DNA of 64,000 nucleotides. Origin: Candidatus Fraserbacteria bacterium. Its GTDB lineage: Bacteria > Bipolaricaulota > Bipolaricaulia > RBG-16-55-9 > JAJCYT01. Position numbers and translations under genes: made by a program. The notes beneath the pieces are model-generated. The model was not told where the DNA came from and did no database searches. It saw only the letters and a list, made by a program, of their open reading frames with translations. The DNA lies in NCBI GenBank assembly GCA_029262795.1, contig JAJCYT010000023.1, forward strand, positions 1 through 64,000, read 5' to 3'. Below, piece by piece: positions 16,955-26,714 of the stretch (position 1 is its first letter; each line of letters begins with the position of its first letter).

Positions 16955-18715
16955 ATGAACGCTCCCAACCGAAACACCCTCTGGGCAACATTGTTTGTGG
17001 AAGAACTGGCACGTAGTGGCTTAAAAGCGATCAGCATCGCGCCAGGATCACGCTCCACAGCACTCACACTCGCCTTTGCAGCCCATGAACAAATTGAGGT
17101 TTATTTACATGACGATGAACGCAGTGCCTCATTTTTTGCGCTCGGCATGGCGTTGGCATCAAAAACACCTGTGGCGATCCTTTGCACATCCGGCACAGCA
17201 ACAGCGAATTTTCATCCTGCCATTATCGAAGCGTTCTACAGTCAGGTGCCGTTGCTTGTCCTCACCGCAGATCGTCCTCATGAACAGCGCGAAAGCGGTG
17301 CCAATCAAACTATCGATCAAGTGAAAATGTATGGCGACCATGTATTGTGGTCTACCGAAGTTGCCCCCCCTGAAGCTGATCCGCCTGATCGCACCTTGAG
17401 ATACCTTCGCAATTTGGCCAATCGCTCCATGAACCTTGCGAATGGACTCCGAAAAGGACCGGTACATTTAAACATCCCTTTCCGAAAACCATTGGAACCC
17501 TCTGAAGTTGAATCTGATACCGTGACAAACAGCGGGCTCGGTTTAGAAGGTCGGCATAATCAACCATTGACCTCATTTTCAAAAGGCAATCTGAGACTGG
17601 ATGAATCACAGATTGAAACACTCGCAGCCAAAATCTATCAAACCAAACGAGGCATGATTGTGTGTGGACCACGCTCACCTCAAGGCGAGTTTGCTGAATC
17701 CGTTACAAAACTTTCAGAAATCACAGGGTTTCCAATTTTGCCGGATGCCTTATCAGGTGTACGCTTTGGCCCACAAACATCTGATCTTATCCTCGGTCAC
17801 TATGAAACGTTCTTGAGAAAATTCATACCAGATGTTGACCTCATCCTGCGATTCGGCGGGATGCCTGTATCAAAATTTCTTGGTGATTTTCTGACTTCGT
17901 CGAAACAGGCTGAACAAATCATGATCAGCGAGCACGGTGTCTGGGAAGATCCAACCTTTTTGGTCAACGAATTTATTTGGACAGACCCAACCCATCTTTG
18001 CCAGGAATTAATAACAAAACTCAAAAGCGATTCGCCATCAGTGGATGCAGCCTGGGTTCAACCTCTAAAAAAAGCTGAACAGGTCTGCCAATCCAATGTC
18101 GAATCAGAATTAAGCAATACTTTTTTAGAAGCCTCTGTGGTTCTGGATGTCATCAAACAATTGCCAGAATCATCATCATTATTCACGGCAAGCAGTTTGC
18201 CGGTTCGTTATCTGGATCAGTTTTCTGGTCCGATGAAAAAATCACTGCAAACATTTGCCAATCGCGGTGCCAGTGGCATTGATGGCACCATTGCCAGCGC
18301 CATTGGCGCAGCCGCATCCCTTGATGAACCTGTGGTGCTAATCACAGGTGATTTGGCTTTTTATCACGACATGAACAGTTTGTTAGCCCTTAAAAAATAT
18401 GATATCAAACTCATCATCGTGTTGATCAATAACGACGGCGGCGGCATCTTTCATCGTCTGCCCATCTCAAACCATGAGCCACCTTTTAAGGAATTATTCA
18501 TCACCCCACATGGCCTAAACTTTGAGCCTGTCGTAAAAATGTTCGGCCTGAATTACGAATGCGTGAATCAGCGAGAAGCCTTTCAAACCGTATTTCAAGC
18601 GGCATTAAGCTCAAAGGATTCCTGTGTGATTGAAGTACCGTTTGATGGCGAAAAAAACCATCAACAACACAAAATTTTAATGAAAAAAATATTAGATCAA
18701 TTAAAAACTGCCTGA
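16955..18715 (+). CDS. menD: SEPHCHC synthase, MenD
   Basis: A 586-residue thiamine-diphosphate enzyme that condenses isochorismate with 2-oxoglutarate. The N-terminal domain has [35 protein letters not shown] (catalytic Glu region) and [17 protein letters not shown]. The C-terminal ThDP domain has [19 protein letters not shown] and [15 protein letters not shown] with [13 protein letters not shown]. Length and order match the family. It is separated from menF by four bases and from menB by 17 bases, so the three are likely cotranscribed. The 2-oxoglutarate it consumes is the product of the icd gene at the left edge of the window. Confidence 0.96.
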   Translation: MNAPNRNTLWATLFVEELARSGLKAISIAPGSRSTALTLAFAAHEQIEVYLHDDERSASFFALGMALASKTPVAILCTSGTATANFHPAIIEAFYSQVPLLVLTADRPHEQRESGANQTIDQVKMYGDHVLWSTEVAPPEADPPDRTLRYLRNLANRSMNLANGLRKGPVHLNIPFRKPLEPSEVESDTVTNSGLGLEGRHNQPLTSFSKGNLRLDESQIETLAAKIYQTKRGMIVCGPRSPQGEFAESVTKLSEITGFPILPDALSGVRFGPQTSDLILGHYETFLRKFIPDVDLILRFGGMPVSKFLGDFLTSSKQAEQIMISEHGVWEDPTFLVNEFIWTDPTHLCQELITKLKSDSPSVDAAWVQPLKKAEQVCQSNVESELSNTFLEASVVLDVIKQLPESSSLFTASSLPVRYLDQFSGPMKKSLQTFANRGASGIDGTIASAIGAAASLDEPVVLITGDLAFYHDMNSLLALKKYDIKLIIVLINNDGGGIFHRLPISNHEPPFKELFITPHGLNFEPVVKMFGLNYECVNQREAFQTVFQAALSSKDSCVIEVPFDGEKNHQQHKILMKKILDQLKTA

Positions 18716-18732
18716 GGAGGAAGCAAAGCATC

Positions 18733-19563
18733 ATGACCAACTGGATCGAAGCCAAACCTTACGAAGACATTACCTATCATAAAGCAGACGGCATGGCACG
18801 AATTGCGTTCAATCGACCCGAAATCCGCAACGCGTTCCGCCCCAAAACCGTGTTTGAACTGATCGAAGCCTTCAACGACGCCTGGGAAGATGCCGAAATC
18901 GGCGTGGTGTTGTTTACCGGAAACGGACCCGCTAAAGACGGCAAATACGCCTTCTGCTCCGGTGGGGATCAAAAAGTACGCGGCGATTCCGGCTACATGG
19001 ACGATGAAGGCGTGGCCCGACTCAACGTGCTTCAACTTCAGAAAATCATCCGCTCCATGCCCAAGCCCGTGATCGCATTGGTTCCAGGCTACGCCATCGG
19101 TGGGGGTCATGTGCTACACGTCATCTGCGACATCAGCATCGCCGCAGACAATGCCATCTTTGGTCAGACCGGTCCCAAAGTCGGCAGCTTCGATGGTGGT
19201 CTTGGCGCAAGCTATCTGACACGCATCATCGGTCAGAAAAAAGCCCGCGAAATCTGGTACCTCTGCCGCCAGTACAACGCACAGGAAGCCATGGATATGG
19301 GCCTGGTCAACAAGGTTGTCCCCATCGATCAGCTCGAAGCCGAAGGCATTCAATGGGCGCAGGAAATTTTAAACAACAGCCCCATCGCCATTCGCTGTCT
19401 CAAAGCCGCGTTTAATGCCGACTGTGATGGTCAAATGGGTCTGCAAGAACTGGCTGGACACGCCACGATGCTGTTTTATATGTCCGAAGAAGGTCAGGAA
19501 GGTCGAAACGCTTTCTTAGAGAAACGACCACCAGACTTCAAAAAATACCCCTGGCGCCCCTAA
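18733..19563 (+). CDS. menB: 1,4-dihydroxy-2-naphthoyl-CoA synthase
   Basis: A 276-residue crotonase-fold enzyme that ring-closes o-succinylbenzoyl-CoA. Diagnostic stretches are [47 protein letters not shown] (the bicarbonate-binding type I signature) and [20 protein letters not shown], ending in [18 protein letters not shown] follows the menD stop and serves this ATG. The stop codon lies inside copy B of the intergenic palindromic repeat, so the menB transcript probably ends with that hairpin. Confidence 0.96.
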   Translation: MTNWIEAKPYEDITYHKADGMARIAFNRPEIRNAFRPKTVFELIEAFNDAWEDAEIGVVLFTGNGPAKDGKYAFCSGGDQKVRGDSGYMDDEGVARLNVLQLQKIIRSMPKPVIALVPGYAIGGGHVLHVICDISIAADNAIFGQTGPKVGSFDGGLGASYLTRIIGQKKAREIWYLCRQYNAQEAMDMGLVNKVVPIDQLEAEGIQWAQEILNNSPIAIRCLKAAFNADCDGQMGLQELAGHATMLFYMSEEGQEGRNAFLEKRPPDFKKYPWRP

Positions 19564-19606
19564 TCCCCCAACCCCCTTTCAAAAAGGGGGCAAGATTTGG
19601 ACTGCG
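19560..19606 (-). repeat. Intergenic palindromic repeat, copy B
   Basis: On the minus strand the core runs CGCAGTCC, then the stem CCCCCTTT / AAAGGGGG with a TTG loop, then GTTGGGGGATTAG. It overlaps the menB stop codon. Similarity to copy A continues to about 19645 (ATAGAACACA and TATCGATA motifs). A separate short hairpin TCCTGC-aaaa-GCAGGA lies next to it near 19640. Confidence 0.75.
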
Positions 19607-19731
19607 AGGATGTGTTCTATTTATCGATACCGTTATTCCTGCAAAAGCAGGAGTCTAGATAGATACTTGCGTATTCAAAACATTTATCAATGAATCGTTG
19701 CAAAGTAAAAAAAAGGCGTCAAAATAAAACC

Positions 19732-20634
19732 ATGTCAATAAACGGCAATCACAATATTTCGAAACCAAAAGCCTGGATTCTGGCGGCACGACCAAAAACA
19801 CTTCCTGCTGCTGTTGCACCTGTATTGGTCGGTACGGCTTTGGCTTACGCGCTCAATCACTTTTCTCTTTGGCCAGCCCTTGCCGCTTTGGGCGCAGCCT
19901 TGCTGATTCAGATTTCAGTCAACTTTGCCAATGATTATTTTGACTTTGTCAAAGGCATAGACACTGAAGAGCGCAAAGGCCCACTCCGCGTGGTCGCAAG
20001 TGGATTGATCACGCCCAACGAACTCAAAATTGGCTTGGCCATTGTCATGGCCTTGGCCTTCGTGCTTGGATTGTATCTCACTTCGGTGGCAGGCTGGCCC
20101 ATTTTGGTGGTCGGTATCCTCTCATTGATCTGTGCCCTGGCCTATAGCGGTGGCCCCTACCCGCTGGCCTCTCATGGATTGGGTGATGTGTTCGTGTTCA
20201 TCTTCTTCGGCATGGTCGCAGTCAGTGGCACCTACTTTGTGCAGGCTGGCACGTTGTCCTCCTGGGCGTTATTGGCCTCCCTCCCGATGGGTGGACTCAT
20301 CACAGCCATTCTCGTCGTCAACAATCTGCGTGATATCGAAACGGATCAACAGGCTGGCAAAATCACTCTGGCGGTAATGATGGGGCCAGACAACACACGC
20401 ATCGAATACAGTCTGCTCTGTACACTGGCTTATTTATCTCCGATAATGATGTGGATCAATGGCTGGTCGCCTTGGATATTTATTTCTTTCCTGTCGATGC
20501 CATTGGCTGCTGTGCTAATTCGCAAGATTTTCATGATTGAATCTGGCCCTGAAATGAACAAGCTGCTGGCTCAAACAGCACAGCTGACCCTTCTACACAG
20601 CGTATTGTTTGCCATTGGGCTGATCCTCAAATAA
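19732..20634 (+). CDS. menA: 1,4-dihydroxy-2-naphthoate polyprenyltransferase
   Basis: A 300-residue integral membrane prenyltransferase of the UbiA superfamily that attaches the polyprenyl side chain to DHNA. The first Asp-rich motif is NFANDYFDFVKGID with ERKGPLRVV after it, and the second is NNLRDIETDQQAGKITLAV; eight or nine membrane helices are visible between. The N-terminal KAWILAARPKTLPAAVAPVLVG is typical of MenA. I chose the ATG at 19732; another in-frame ATG at 19690 would add a basic 14-residue leader. Neither start has a strong ribosome site. MenE follows after four bases. Confidence 0.93.
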   Translation: MSINGNHNISKPKAWILAARPKTLPAAVAPVLVGTALAYALNHFSLWPALAALGAALLIQISVNFANDYFDFVKGIDTEERKGPLRVVASGLITPNELKIGLAIVMALAFVLGLYLTSVAGWPILVVGILSLICALAYSGGPYPLASHGLGDVFVFIFFGMVAVSGTYFVQAGTLSSWALLASLPMGGLITAILVVNNLRDIETDQQAGKITLAVMMGPDNTRIEYSLLCTLAYLSPIMMWINGWSPWIFISFLSMPLAAVLIRKIFMIESGPEMNKLLAQTAQLTLLHSVLFAIGLILK

Positions 20635-20638
20635 TCCG

Positions 20639-22057
20639 ATGCTTGTACAGGACTGGCTTTCCGCTCAGGCAAACTTACGTCCCGATACGATTGCACTGAT
20701 CGAAAATGAACAGCAGTGGACTTACAAACAGTTAAATCATTCCGTTTACACACTCTCACAAAAGCTGATCCAATCTGGCATTGAACCTAAACAGCGTGTC
20801 GCTGTTTATTTACCAAATGGATTCGATTGCGTTTGCCTTATTCACGCTTTGGCCAAAATTGGAGCTATCCTCGTCCCACTGAACACACGATTGACTGAGG
20901 CTGAACATCAACAACAGATGAGTCAATCCCAATGCAAAACCTTGATTGATGAAGAATTTTTAAAACAACTCGCTACCCAAACCATTGATCAACCTTTGAC
21001 AGAAAGCGTCATCGACACCAGCCAAACGAGTGCCATTGTCTACACCTCCGGCACAACGGGAATTTCTAAAGGCGGCAAGCTATCGCACGAAAATTTCCTT
21101 TGGAGTGCAATTGCATCCGGCATCAGAATGGGAAATTTTTCGGATGATCGCTGGCTGGTGTGTATGCCTTTGTATCACGTTGGCGGCCTGTCGATTGTTT
21201 GGCGTTGTTGCTTATATGGCACAACAGTTGTGCTGAATCCATTCGAACCTGAATCCATTCACGAAACACTCCATCGTCATCAGGTCACATTGATTTCCCT
21301 GGTACCAACCATGTTGTACCGATTAATAGAACTCTGGAAATCTGAGCCACCACCTGAATCTTTACGGTGTATTTTATTAGGTGGAGCAGCCACGCCACCA
21401 TCCCTCATTAAAAAAGCCCTAAGTATGAATTTGCCAATTTCCTTGACGTATGGATTGACTGAAGCAGCTTCTCAAGTTGCCACCACACCGCTTGATTTAG
21501 TGATGAAAAAACCTGGATCAGTGGGGCGACCACTTGACTTCACGTCTGTTTCAATTCTCGATAAAAACCATCAAGCACTGCCGTCAAACGAAATCGGCCA
21601 AATCACCGTCCAAGGCCCAACAGTGATGCAGGGTTATGATCACCAGCCTGAAGCCACAGAAGAAACGATGAAAGAGGGTTGGTTGTACACAAACGATTTA
21701 GGCTATCTCGATGAAGATGGCGATTTGTGGATGGTCAATCGACGTACAGATCTCATCATCTCTGGTGGCGAAAATGTGTATCCAAGCGAGGTTGAGAATA
21801 TTTTGTTACGGCACCCAAGTATCAATGAAGCCTGTGTGATTGGCCTAGCTGATGATGAATGGGGACAAAAAGTGTGTGCAGTATTGGTGTTTGAGTTCAA
21901 TCAAACTTTGTCAGAAAGCGACCTCCAATCATTCTTGAATAAAAAGCTCGCATCATACAAGCATCCGCGTGAGTATCACTTTCTGAAAGAACTGCCAAAA
22001 ACGGCTTCAGGTAAGATTGATCGCACCCAACTCCTGAAGCAAATCCAATCTCTGTAA
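20639..22057 (+). CDS. menE: o-succinylbenzoate-CoA ligase
   Basis: A 472-residue adenylate-forming acyl-CoA ligase. The AMP-binding P-loop is VYTSGTTGISKGG near residue 138; later come LTYGLTEAAS, the hinge YLDEDGDLWMVNRRTDLIISGGENVYPSEVE, and the catalytic-lysine tail LPKTASGKIDR. MenE is somewhat shorter than generic acyl-CoA ligases, as here. Its place in the menF-D-B-A-E cluster makes OSB-CoA synthetase the best call. The genes for the two preceding steps, menH and menC, are not in this window. Confidence 0.92.
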   Translation: MLVQDWLSAQANLRPDTIALIENEQQWTYKQLNHSVYTLSQKLIQSGIEPKQRVAVYLPNGFDCVCLIHALAKIGAILVPLNTRLTEAEHQQQMSQSQCKTLIDEEFLKQLATQTIDQPLTESVIDTSQTSAIVYTSGTTGISKGGKLSHENFLWSAIASGIRMGNFSDDRWLVCMPLYHVGGLSIVWRCCLYGTTVVLNPFEPESIHETLHRHQVTLISLVPTMLYRLIELWKSEPPPESLRCILLGGAATPPSLIKKALSMNLPISLTYGLTEAASQVATTPLDLVMKKPGSVGRPLDFTSVSILDKNHQALPSNEIGQITVQGPTVMQGYDHQPEATEETMKEGWLYTNDLGYLDEDGDLWMVNRRTDLIISGGENVYPSEVENILLRHPSINEACVIGLADDEWGQKVCAVLVFEFNQTLSESDLQSFLNKKLASYKHPREYHFLKELPKTASGKIDRTQLLKQIQSL

Positions 22058-22121
22058 CAGTTGCAAAAAATTCACATTCTCGGCTATGGTGTGGCTATTC
22101 CGTTGACACAAGGAGATCGGT

Positions 22122-22667
22122 GTGCAACCACAGATTCGCAAAATTGTAATTCAAATTGACGAAATTCATCGAGAGATAGGCAAAACAATTGATCCACCCA
22201 CACGCAAAGCCACGGCTGCTGCGGTGATTGCCAATCCATACGCTGGCCAGTATGTCGAAAATTTGGAACCGATGTATGACCTCGGCGCAGAGATTGGTGG
22301 GTTGTTGGCACGTCGCGCAGTGGCCGCTTTGGGCGTAGAGCCAAGCCAAATTCAGAGTTATGGCAAAGGCGCAATTGTTGGACTCAATGGCGAAATCGAA
22401 CATGCTGCCGCCATTTTGCATCCACGCTTTGGCAAGCCCGTTCGAGAGGCAGTGGAGAAAGGCGACGACATCATTCCCTCCACCAAAAAGATGGGTGGGC
22501 GGGGGTCAGTTATCGTGATGCCGTTGACCAACAAAGACAACATCTGGAGCTTTGATCACATGGATGCTTCCGAAATCACCATCCCCGATGCCCCTGGCCC
22601 CGACGAAATTTTGGTGGCTGTGGTGGTCGCAGACAGTGGCCGTCCTTTGGCAAGAGTAGGCACCTAA
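22122..22667 (+). CDS. AA_synth (DUF1185) family protein
   Basis: A 181-residue protein matching the amino-acid-synthesis (AA_synth) family at full length: an N-terminal KIVIQIDEIHREIG, AAVIANPYAGQYVENL, SYGKGAIVGLNGEIEHAAA, KKMGGRGSVIVMPL, and an ending with ISV-like VVVADSGRPLARVG. The biochemical role of the family is not well defined. A GTG start at 22122 has AGGAG six bases upstream. The EthD-like gene follows 19 bases later with its own ribosome site, so the two may form an operon concerned with degradation or synthesis of an unknown compound. Confidence 0.8.
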   Translation: MQPQIRKIVIQIDEIHREIGKTIDPPTRKATAAAVIANPYAGQYVENLEPMYDLGAEIGGLLARRAVAALGVEPSQIQSYGKGAIVGLNGEIEHAAAILHPRFGKPVREAVEKGDDIIPSTKKMGGRGSVIVMPLTNKDNIWSFDHMDASEITIPDAPGPDEILVAVVVADSGRPLARVGT

Positions 22668-22686
22668 CAGGAGAGTTCTTAATATT

Positions 22687-23001
22687 ATGGCATTCAAAGC
22701 AATTATTTTATTGAAAAGCAAAGACGACATGAGCCACGAAGATTTTGCAAACTGGTGGCTGGGCGATCATTCCAAGCTGGCACGACAATTGCCTGGACTC
22801 AAGAAACTCTGTTTTAACCTCATCGACAATGAAGACAGCGAGTATGATGGCGCAGCCGAATTGTGGTTCGATTCCCAGGCAGATTTTGAAGCCGCCTACC
22901 AAACAGACATCGGCAAAGCCGTTGCAGAAGATTCTCTGTCAAAAATGAGCAAGCGCGAACGTTTACTTGTTACAGAAAATTATTTTGAGCCAGATGCGTG
23001 A
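22687..23001 (+). CDS. EthD-domain protein
   Basis: A 104-residue ferredoxin-like (dimeric alpha-beta barrel) protein of the EthD family. Visible signatures are an initial FKAIILLKSKDDMSHEDFANWW, then GDHSKLARQLPGLKKL, GAAELWFDSQADFEAAY, and a final LLVTENYF. Such proteins are small enzymes or accessory factors in degradation of ethers and polyketide-like compounds; the substrate here is unknown. AGGAGAG precedes the ATG. Its stop abuts the convergent gene at 23003. Confidence 0.85.
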   Translation: MAFKAIILLKSKDDMSHEDFANWWLGDHSKLARQLPGLKKLCFNLIDNEDSEYDGAAELWFDSQADFEAAYQTDIGKAVAEDSLSKMSKRERLLVTENYFEPDA

Positions 23002-23002
23002 T

Positions 23003-24148
23003 TCAGCTTTGTCTGCCCTCACGAATTGCAGTTGAGGAAATATCCATCCGAAATTCAGATTCAGGTATTTCTTCAAATAAACACGCATATTGATGTGGCA
23101 TATCAATGTCAGCCAGGGTGATAAATTGCCCATCACTGACACGGCCAGCAACCAGAAACCGACAGCCAGATTGTAAAATTTCTTTAAAAGATTGATCCAT
23201 CTTTCCAGAATCATCATCGTAGAAGCGCGTTTGAATCAATCTGGTCACGGTATCAGTGCCAATCACGAACACACTGTTTGGAAATATTTTTGATTTCTGG
23301 CTGAACAAAGGCACTTGGGTAAACAATACGGTTCCATAACCTCGAAACTGTTCTGCCCGTTGCTTGGCCTCAGACCATGAGATTTGATCTTTGTCCGCAT
23401 TCTTGAGCGTGATTTCAAAACACACGTCTTTGTTCAATCGTTGACGCACCAGTTCGGCCAAGCGTCGATGCCCGTCATGCAATGGGTTGTACGAGCCAGG
23501 AAAAACCACAACATGCTCTAAAAAATTCCCAGCCGTGATGAGGCCTTGCGCATCGACAGATAAATAATCTATAGATTGACCTGCAAGCCAATCCCAAAGA
23601 GATTCATCTCCTTGTATTCTTCTCACACTGTCTTCAGGTTCGAGTGGCAGAGCAACGCCATTCACACCACAACTTTTTGCCAATGCATGAATCATCAAAC
23701 GACTTACCAAGCTTTCTTCTTCCTCACGGGAGCGTGAACCTTTGTTCATGGTCAACGAATAGGTGATCAGCGATGCGCCATTCTGAATAGAGACATGGCA
23801 ACGATGCTCACCTTTCTTTGCACGATCTGTGGCGATGGCGGCTGTGCAACCGAGGCCGATCACGGATTCAGCATCACAAAGCGAGCGAGCGCGAAGGTAG
23901 GCTCGATTAGCCATCAACATAGAAATTTCTGGCGTGGTGAATTGTCTGGGTGTAAAACCTAACAAATCGGTGAGTGATTCAGGCGCGTAGCGGTCCGTGG
24001 CTTCCAAAATGGTTCGAGACGAACCGGCCACACTGTGCAGCCATGACAAACCTTCGCTGCCTGCACCGGCGAACTCAACCACCACCTTGAAGGGCGTGTT
24101 GTGAATCGAGACAATACTGTTTTTGAGCGCGTCGTCCATTGACCCCAT
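23003..24148 (-). CDS. CinA-C-like domain fused to nicotinamide-nucleotide adenylyltransferase-like domain
   Basis: A 381-residue two-domain protein. Residues about 1-180 resemble the CinA C-terminal (PncC/NMN amidase-like) fold: AGAGSEGLSWLHSVAGSS, then TILEATDRYAPESLTDLLG, VIGLGCTAAIATDRAKKGEHR. The ESCTGG catalytic segment of PncC is replaced by EFAGAGSE, so deamidase activity is doubtful. Residues about 215-381 are a nucleotidyltransferase of the HxGH class: VVFPGSYNPLHDGHRRLAE, and a late ISSTAIREGR matching the ISSTxxR of NMN/NaMN adenylyltransferases. The start at 24148 is supported by GAGG five bases upstream. Similar fused proteins occur, to my knowledge, in plants and some bacteria. 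It faces the operon ending in nudC. Confidence 0.75.
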   Translation of the reverse strand: MGSMDDALKNSIVSIHNTPFKVVVEFAGAGSEGLSWLHSVAGSSRTILEATDRYAPESLTDLLGFTPRQFTTPEISMLMANRAYLRARSLCDAESVIGLGCTAAIATDRAKKGEHRCHVSIQNGASLITYSLTMNKGSRSREEEESLVSRLMIHALAKSCGVNGVALPLEPEDSVRRIQGDESLWDWLAGQSIDYLSVDAQGLITAGNFLEHVVVFPGSYNPLHDGHRRLAELVRQRLNKDVCFEITLKNADKDQISWSEAKQRAEQFRGYGTVLFTQVPLFSQKSKIFPNSVFVIGTDTVTRLIQTRFYDDDSGKMDQSFKEILQSGCRFLVAGRVSDGQFITLADIDMPHQYACLFEEIPESEFRMDISSTAIREGRQS

Positions 24149-24170
24149 GATGACCTCGTAAGGAAAGCGT

Positions 24171-24995
24171 ATGGACATTGTAAAAGATTTTTCCCAACAA
24201 ACACTGACTCAAGCCATTGCCGCCAACATGTTGGAACGATCCATTGCTCAAGGGCAATGCAAAGATGTCGAGCTATACAAAGAAGATGGCCTGACCTGGA
24301 TCGTGAGTGGATTGCCCATTGCGTTTTCCAATCAGGTGTGTGACACGCAGATCAATGAAGAAAATGCAGATACAGTCATCGAAAAAACAATCAACTTCTT
24401 TCGTGAAAAAAACCTGCCTTTCGGTTGGTTGCTTGGACCCACCACAACCCCTCAAAATCTGGGCGGATATTTGTTAAAACATGGCATTGGCTATGAAGGC
24501 GAAACCCCTGGCATGTCGTTTGATCTATCGAAACTGGATTCAGAATGTGCAATGCCGGATGGCTTGAAACTGGTTCGCATCAGCAATCGTGATGAGTTGG
24601 ATTTGTTTACCGAGGCCTCGATGCGTGGTTTCGCCACCCCTTTTGATATCAGAGAGTACATCATCAAAACCTCTCTGGATTTGATCTTTGATCCTGAAAC
24701 CGGATGGTCCAACTATATCGGCTTGATCGATGGGGAAGCAGTCGCCACCACTTCCATGTTTTTGGGCGGCGGGGTGGCGGGTATTTATGGCGTGGCAACC
24801 ATTCCTGAGATGCGCCATCGCGGCATCGGCAAAGCGATGACGATGGCCCCTCTGTATGAAGCGATGGAACTCGGCTATCGAGTCGGTATCCTGAGAGCTG
24901 CGCCTGAGGCGGCAACCTTCTATCGGAAATTCGGATGGAAAGATCAATGCGCTTTTAGTAATTATGCTTGGAGGCCCAATGACCTGGAACCCTGA
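24171..24995 (+). CDS. GNAT-family N-acetyltransferase
   Basis: A 274-residue protein with the acetyl-CoA-binding motif A GVATIPEMRHRGIGKAMT near residue 200 and the following strand/helix LGYRVGILRAAPEAATFYRKFGW, typical of GNAT acyltransferases. The N-terminal 120 residues are an extra domain resembling a second degenerate GNAT fold, as in tandem GNAT proteins. Acceptor unknown. First gene of a tight five-gene unit to 27560; it lies divergent from the NMNAT fusion with only about 22 bp between starts, and the next gene overlaps its end by 17 bases. Confidence 0.85.
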   Translation: MDIVKDFSQQTLTQAIAANMLERSIAQGQCKDVELYKEDGLTWIVSGLPIAFSNQVCDTQINEENADTVIEKTINFFREKNLPFGWLLGPTTTPQNLGGYLLKHGIGYEGETPGMSFDLSKLDSECAMPDGLKLVRISNRDELDLFTEASMRGFATPFDIREYIIKTSLDLIFDPETGWSNYIGLIDGEAVATTSMFLGGGVAGIYGVATIPEMRHRGIGKAMTMAPLYEAMELGYRVGILRAAPEAATFYRKFGWKDQCAFSNYAWRPNDLEP

Positions 24996-25740
24996 ACAGT
25001 ACCACAAATTTCAAAGTGAACGGTTTGCACCGTTTGATGATTTGGTCAAGCTCATCCATGTGAAACCCAATTTAAAAGTGATCGATTTGGGCTGTGGCAC
25101 AGGTGAACTCACTCGACGTTTGGCCGACATGCTGCCCGATAGCGACGTGTTGGGCATCGACAGTTCTGCCGAAATGCTGGCCAAGACTGAAGCTCAAGTT
25201 CGACCAGGATTGACGTTCAAACAGCAAGACCTTCAGGAACTTGATGGTCAATGGGATTTGGTGTTTTCAAATGCTGTGATTCAATGGGTGCCTGATCATC
25301 ACAAGCTGATTCCTCGATTGATTGAGTTGGTCAAACCAGGCGGTCAGTTGGTGGTGCAGTTGCCGTCCAATCACGATCATCCTTCGCATGTGTTCGTTAG
25401 GGATATTGCGGGTGAAGAACCGTATCGAACCGGATTGGATGGCTGGGTGCGGCAACCGCCCGTACTCACCATTTTTGAGTATGCGGAATTGTTGTATCAA
25501 CATGGCGGACCTGAACTGACCATCTACGAAAAAGCATATCCGCACATTTTGGAAAACTCGGATGGTCTGGCAGAATGGACATCGGGTACACTGTTGGTGC
25601 CTTACTTTGCCAAATTGTCTGAAGACATGAAACACGACTTTATGGCAGAATATCGAAAGCGTTTAAGAGAACGCTGGCCTGAAAGCCCAGTGTTTTATCC
25701 ATTTAGGAGAACGCTGTTTGCCGTAACACGAAACAAATAG
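24979..25740 (+). CDS. SAM-dependent methyltransferase, trans-aconitate 2-methyltransferase-like
   Basis: A 253-residue class I methyltransferase. The SAM site is VIDLGCGTGELTRRLAD near residue 36, followed by GIDSSAEML, then the acceptor-side DLVFSNAVIQWVPDHHKL and KPGGQLVVQLPSNHDHPSH. The QWV and LPSN context is typical of the Tam family, which methylates trans-aconitate. It is not the menaquinone methyltransferase MenG. The ATG at 24979 is chosen over the earlier in-frame start because GGAGG ends four bases upstream and the protein then begins MTWNPEQY. Part of the operon 24171-27560. Confidence 0.85.
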   Translation: MTWNPEQYHKFQSERFAPFDDLVKLIHVKPNLKVIDLGCGTGELTRRLADMLPDSDVLGIDSSAEMLAKTEAQVRPGLTFKQQDLQELDGQWDLVFSNAVIQWVPDHHKLIPRLIELVKPGGQLVVQLPSNHDHPSHVFVRDIAGEEPYRTGLDGWVRQPPVLTIFEYAELLYQHGGPELTIYEKAYPHILENSDGLAEWTSGTLLVPYFAKLSEDMKHDFMAEYRKRLRERWPESPVFYPFRRTLFAVTRNK

Positions 25741-25749
25741 AGGTTGATA

Positions 25750-26310
25750 ATGAAGTCACTGATTTTGGTCAAACATTCACAATCTATGCTCAAACCAGGG
25801 ACACCGCCTCATCTGTGGCAACTGTCAATGGAAGGCGAGGATCACTGCAAACCGTTGGCAGAAAAACTATCTCAGTACGCGCCCGAAGTGATTGTGTCCA
25901 GCCAAGAAGCCAAAGCCAGACAAACTGCAGAGTTTGTTGCCAAAGACCTTGGGCTTGTCAATGAGGTCATCGAAGGACTTCAAGAACACAACCGCAGCAA
26001 CGAACCTTTTTATGATTTGGACATGTATGAAACCAGGCTAAGAACCTTTTTTGCAAAACCTGACGAATTAACATTTGGACTGGAAAACGCCAACCAAGCG
26101 CGGGAGCGGTTTTCCCGGGCCATCAATGTGGTTCAGCAACGCTTTGCAGATCAAACCACAGTGGTGGTTGCACATGGTACAGTGATCACTTTGTATGTGT
26201 CTCAAATCATGGAGATTGATCTTTATGATTTCTGGAATCACTTAGAGATGCCCGCCTTTGTCGTTATCTCAGAAGGAACGGTCACTGAAGTGGTGGCCTC
26301 CGTCATTTAA
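25750..26310 (+). CDS. Histidine-phosphatase family protein
   Basis: A 186-residue protein of the phosphoglycerate-mutase-like histidine phosphatase family. The phosphate-accepting histidine lies in LVKHSQSM, where the canonical RHG is changed to KHS. The matching second histidine is in VVVAHGTVITLYV near residue 138, and SSQEAKARQTAEFVA supplies the usual S-x-x-R-x-x-Q-T pattern. It is therefore probably active on a small phosphoester, but the Arg-to-Lys change makes catalysis less certain. ATG 25750 follows a weak AGGTTG site. Nine bases separate it from ridA. Confidence 0.82.
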   Translation: MKSLILVKHSQSMLKPGTPPHLWQLSMEGEDHCKPLAEKLSQYAPEVIVSSQEAKARQTAEFVAKDLGLVNEVIEGLQEHNRSNEPFYDLDMYETRLRTFFAKPDELTFGLENANQARERFSRAINVVQQRFADQTTVVVAHGTVITLYVSQIMEIDLYDFWNHLEMPAFVVISEGTVTEVVASVI

Positions 26311-26318
26311 GGAGATTT

Positions 26319-26705
26319 ATGGCATTTCAACGTGTGTTCTCTGGTGCACCTTGGGAAAAGAAAGCAGCGTATTGTCGAGCTATCCGCACAGACAATCTGG
26401 TTTTTGTGGCAGGCACCACCGGTGTCAATGAGCAAGGCGAAGTGGTTTCCCTGGATGGCTATGAACAAACCAAACGCTGCTTTGAAATCATTGAATCTGC
26501 GCTCAAAGAGGTCGGCGCGAATTTGTCCAATGTGGTCCGCACTCGAATGTTTGTCACCGACATTTCACAATGGGAGTCTTACACCAAGGCACATCATGAA
26601 TGTTTTTCAGAACATCCACCCACGGCCACCCTGCTTGAGGTGCAATCGTTAATACATCCTGATATGCTCATTGAAATTGAGGTTGATGCCGTTGTGGAGG
26701 AATGA
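26319..26705 (+). CDS. RidA family reactive-intermediate deaminase
   Basis: A 128-residue trimeric RidA/YjgF/UK114-type protein. Landmarks are VFSGAPWEKKAAYCRAIRTDN, VAGTTGVNEQGEV, the conserved VVRTRMFVTDISQW that carries the Arg binding the imino acid carboxylate, and a final LIHPDMLIEIEVDAVV. RidA hydrolyses enamine/imine intermediates formed by PLP enzymes. AAGGAG precedes the ATG. It sits directly upstream of nudC, so its damage-clearing role fits the nucleotide-housekeeping theme of this operon. Confidence 0.9.
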   Translation: MAFQRVFSGAPWEKKAAYCRAIRTDNLVFVAGTTGVNEQGEVVSLDGYEQTKRCFEIIESALKEVGANLSNVVRTRMFVTDISQWESYTKAHHECFSEHPPTATLLEVQSLIHPDMLIEIEVDAVVEE

Positions 26706-26714
26706 TTTCGGTTG

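Noticed and set aside
24979-25740. Methyltransferase as the missing MenG of the menaquinone cluster
   Set aside because: Its motifs and N-terminus fit the trans-aconitate methyltransferase type, and it is in a different operon.
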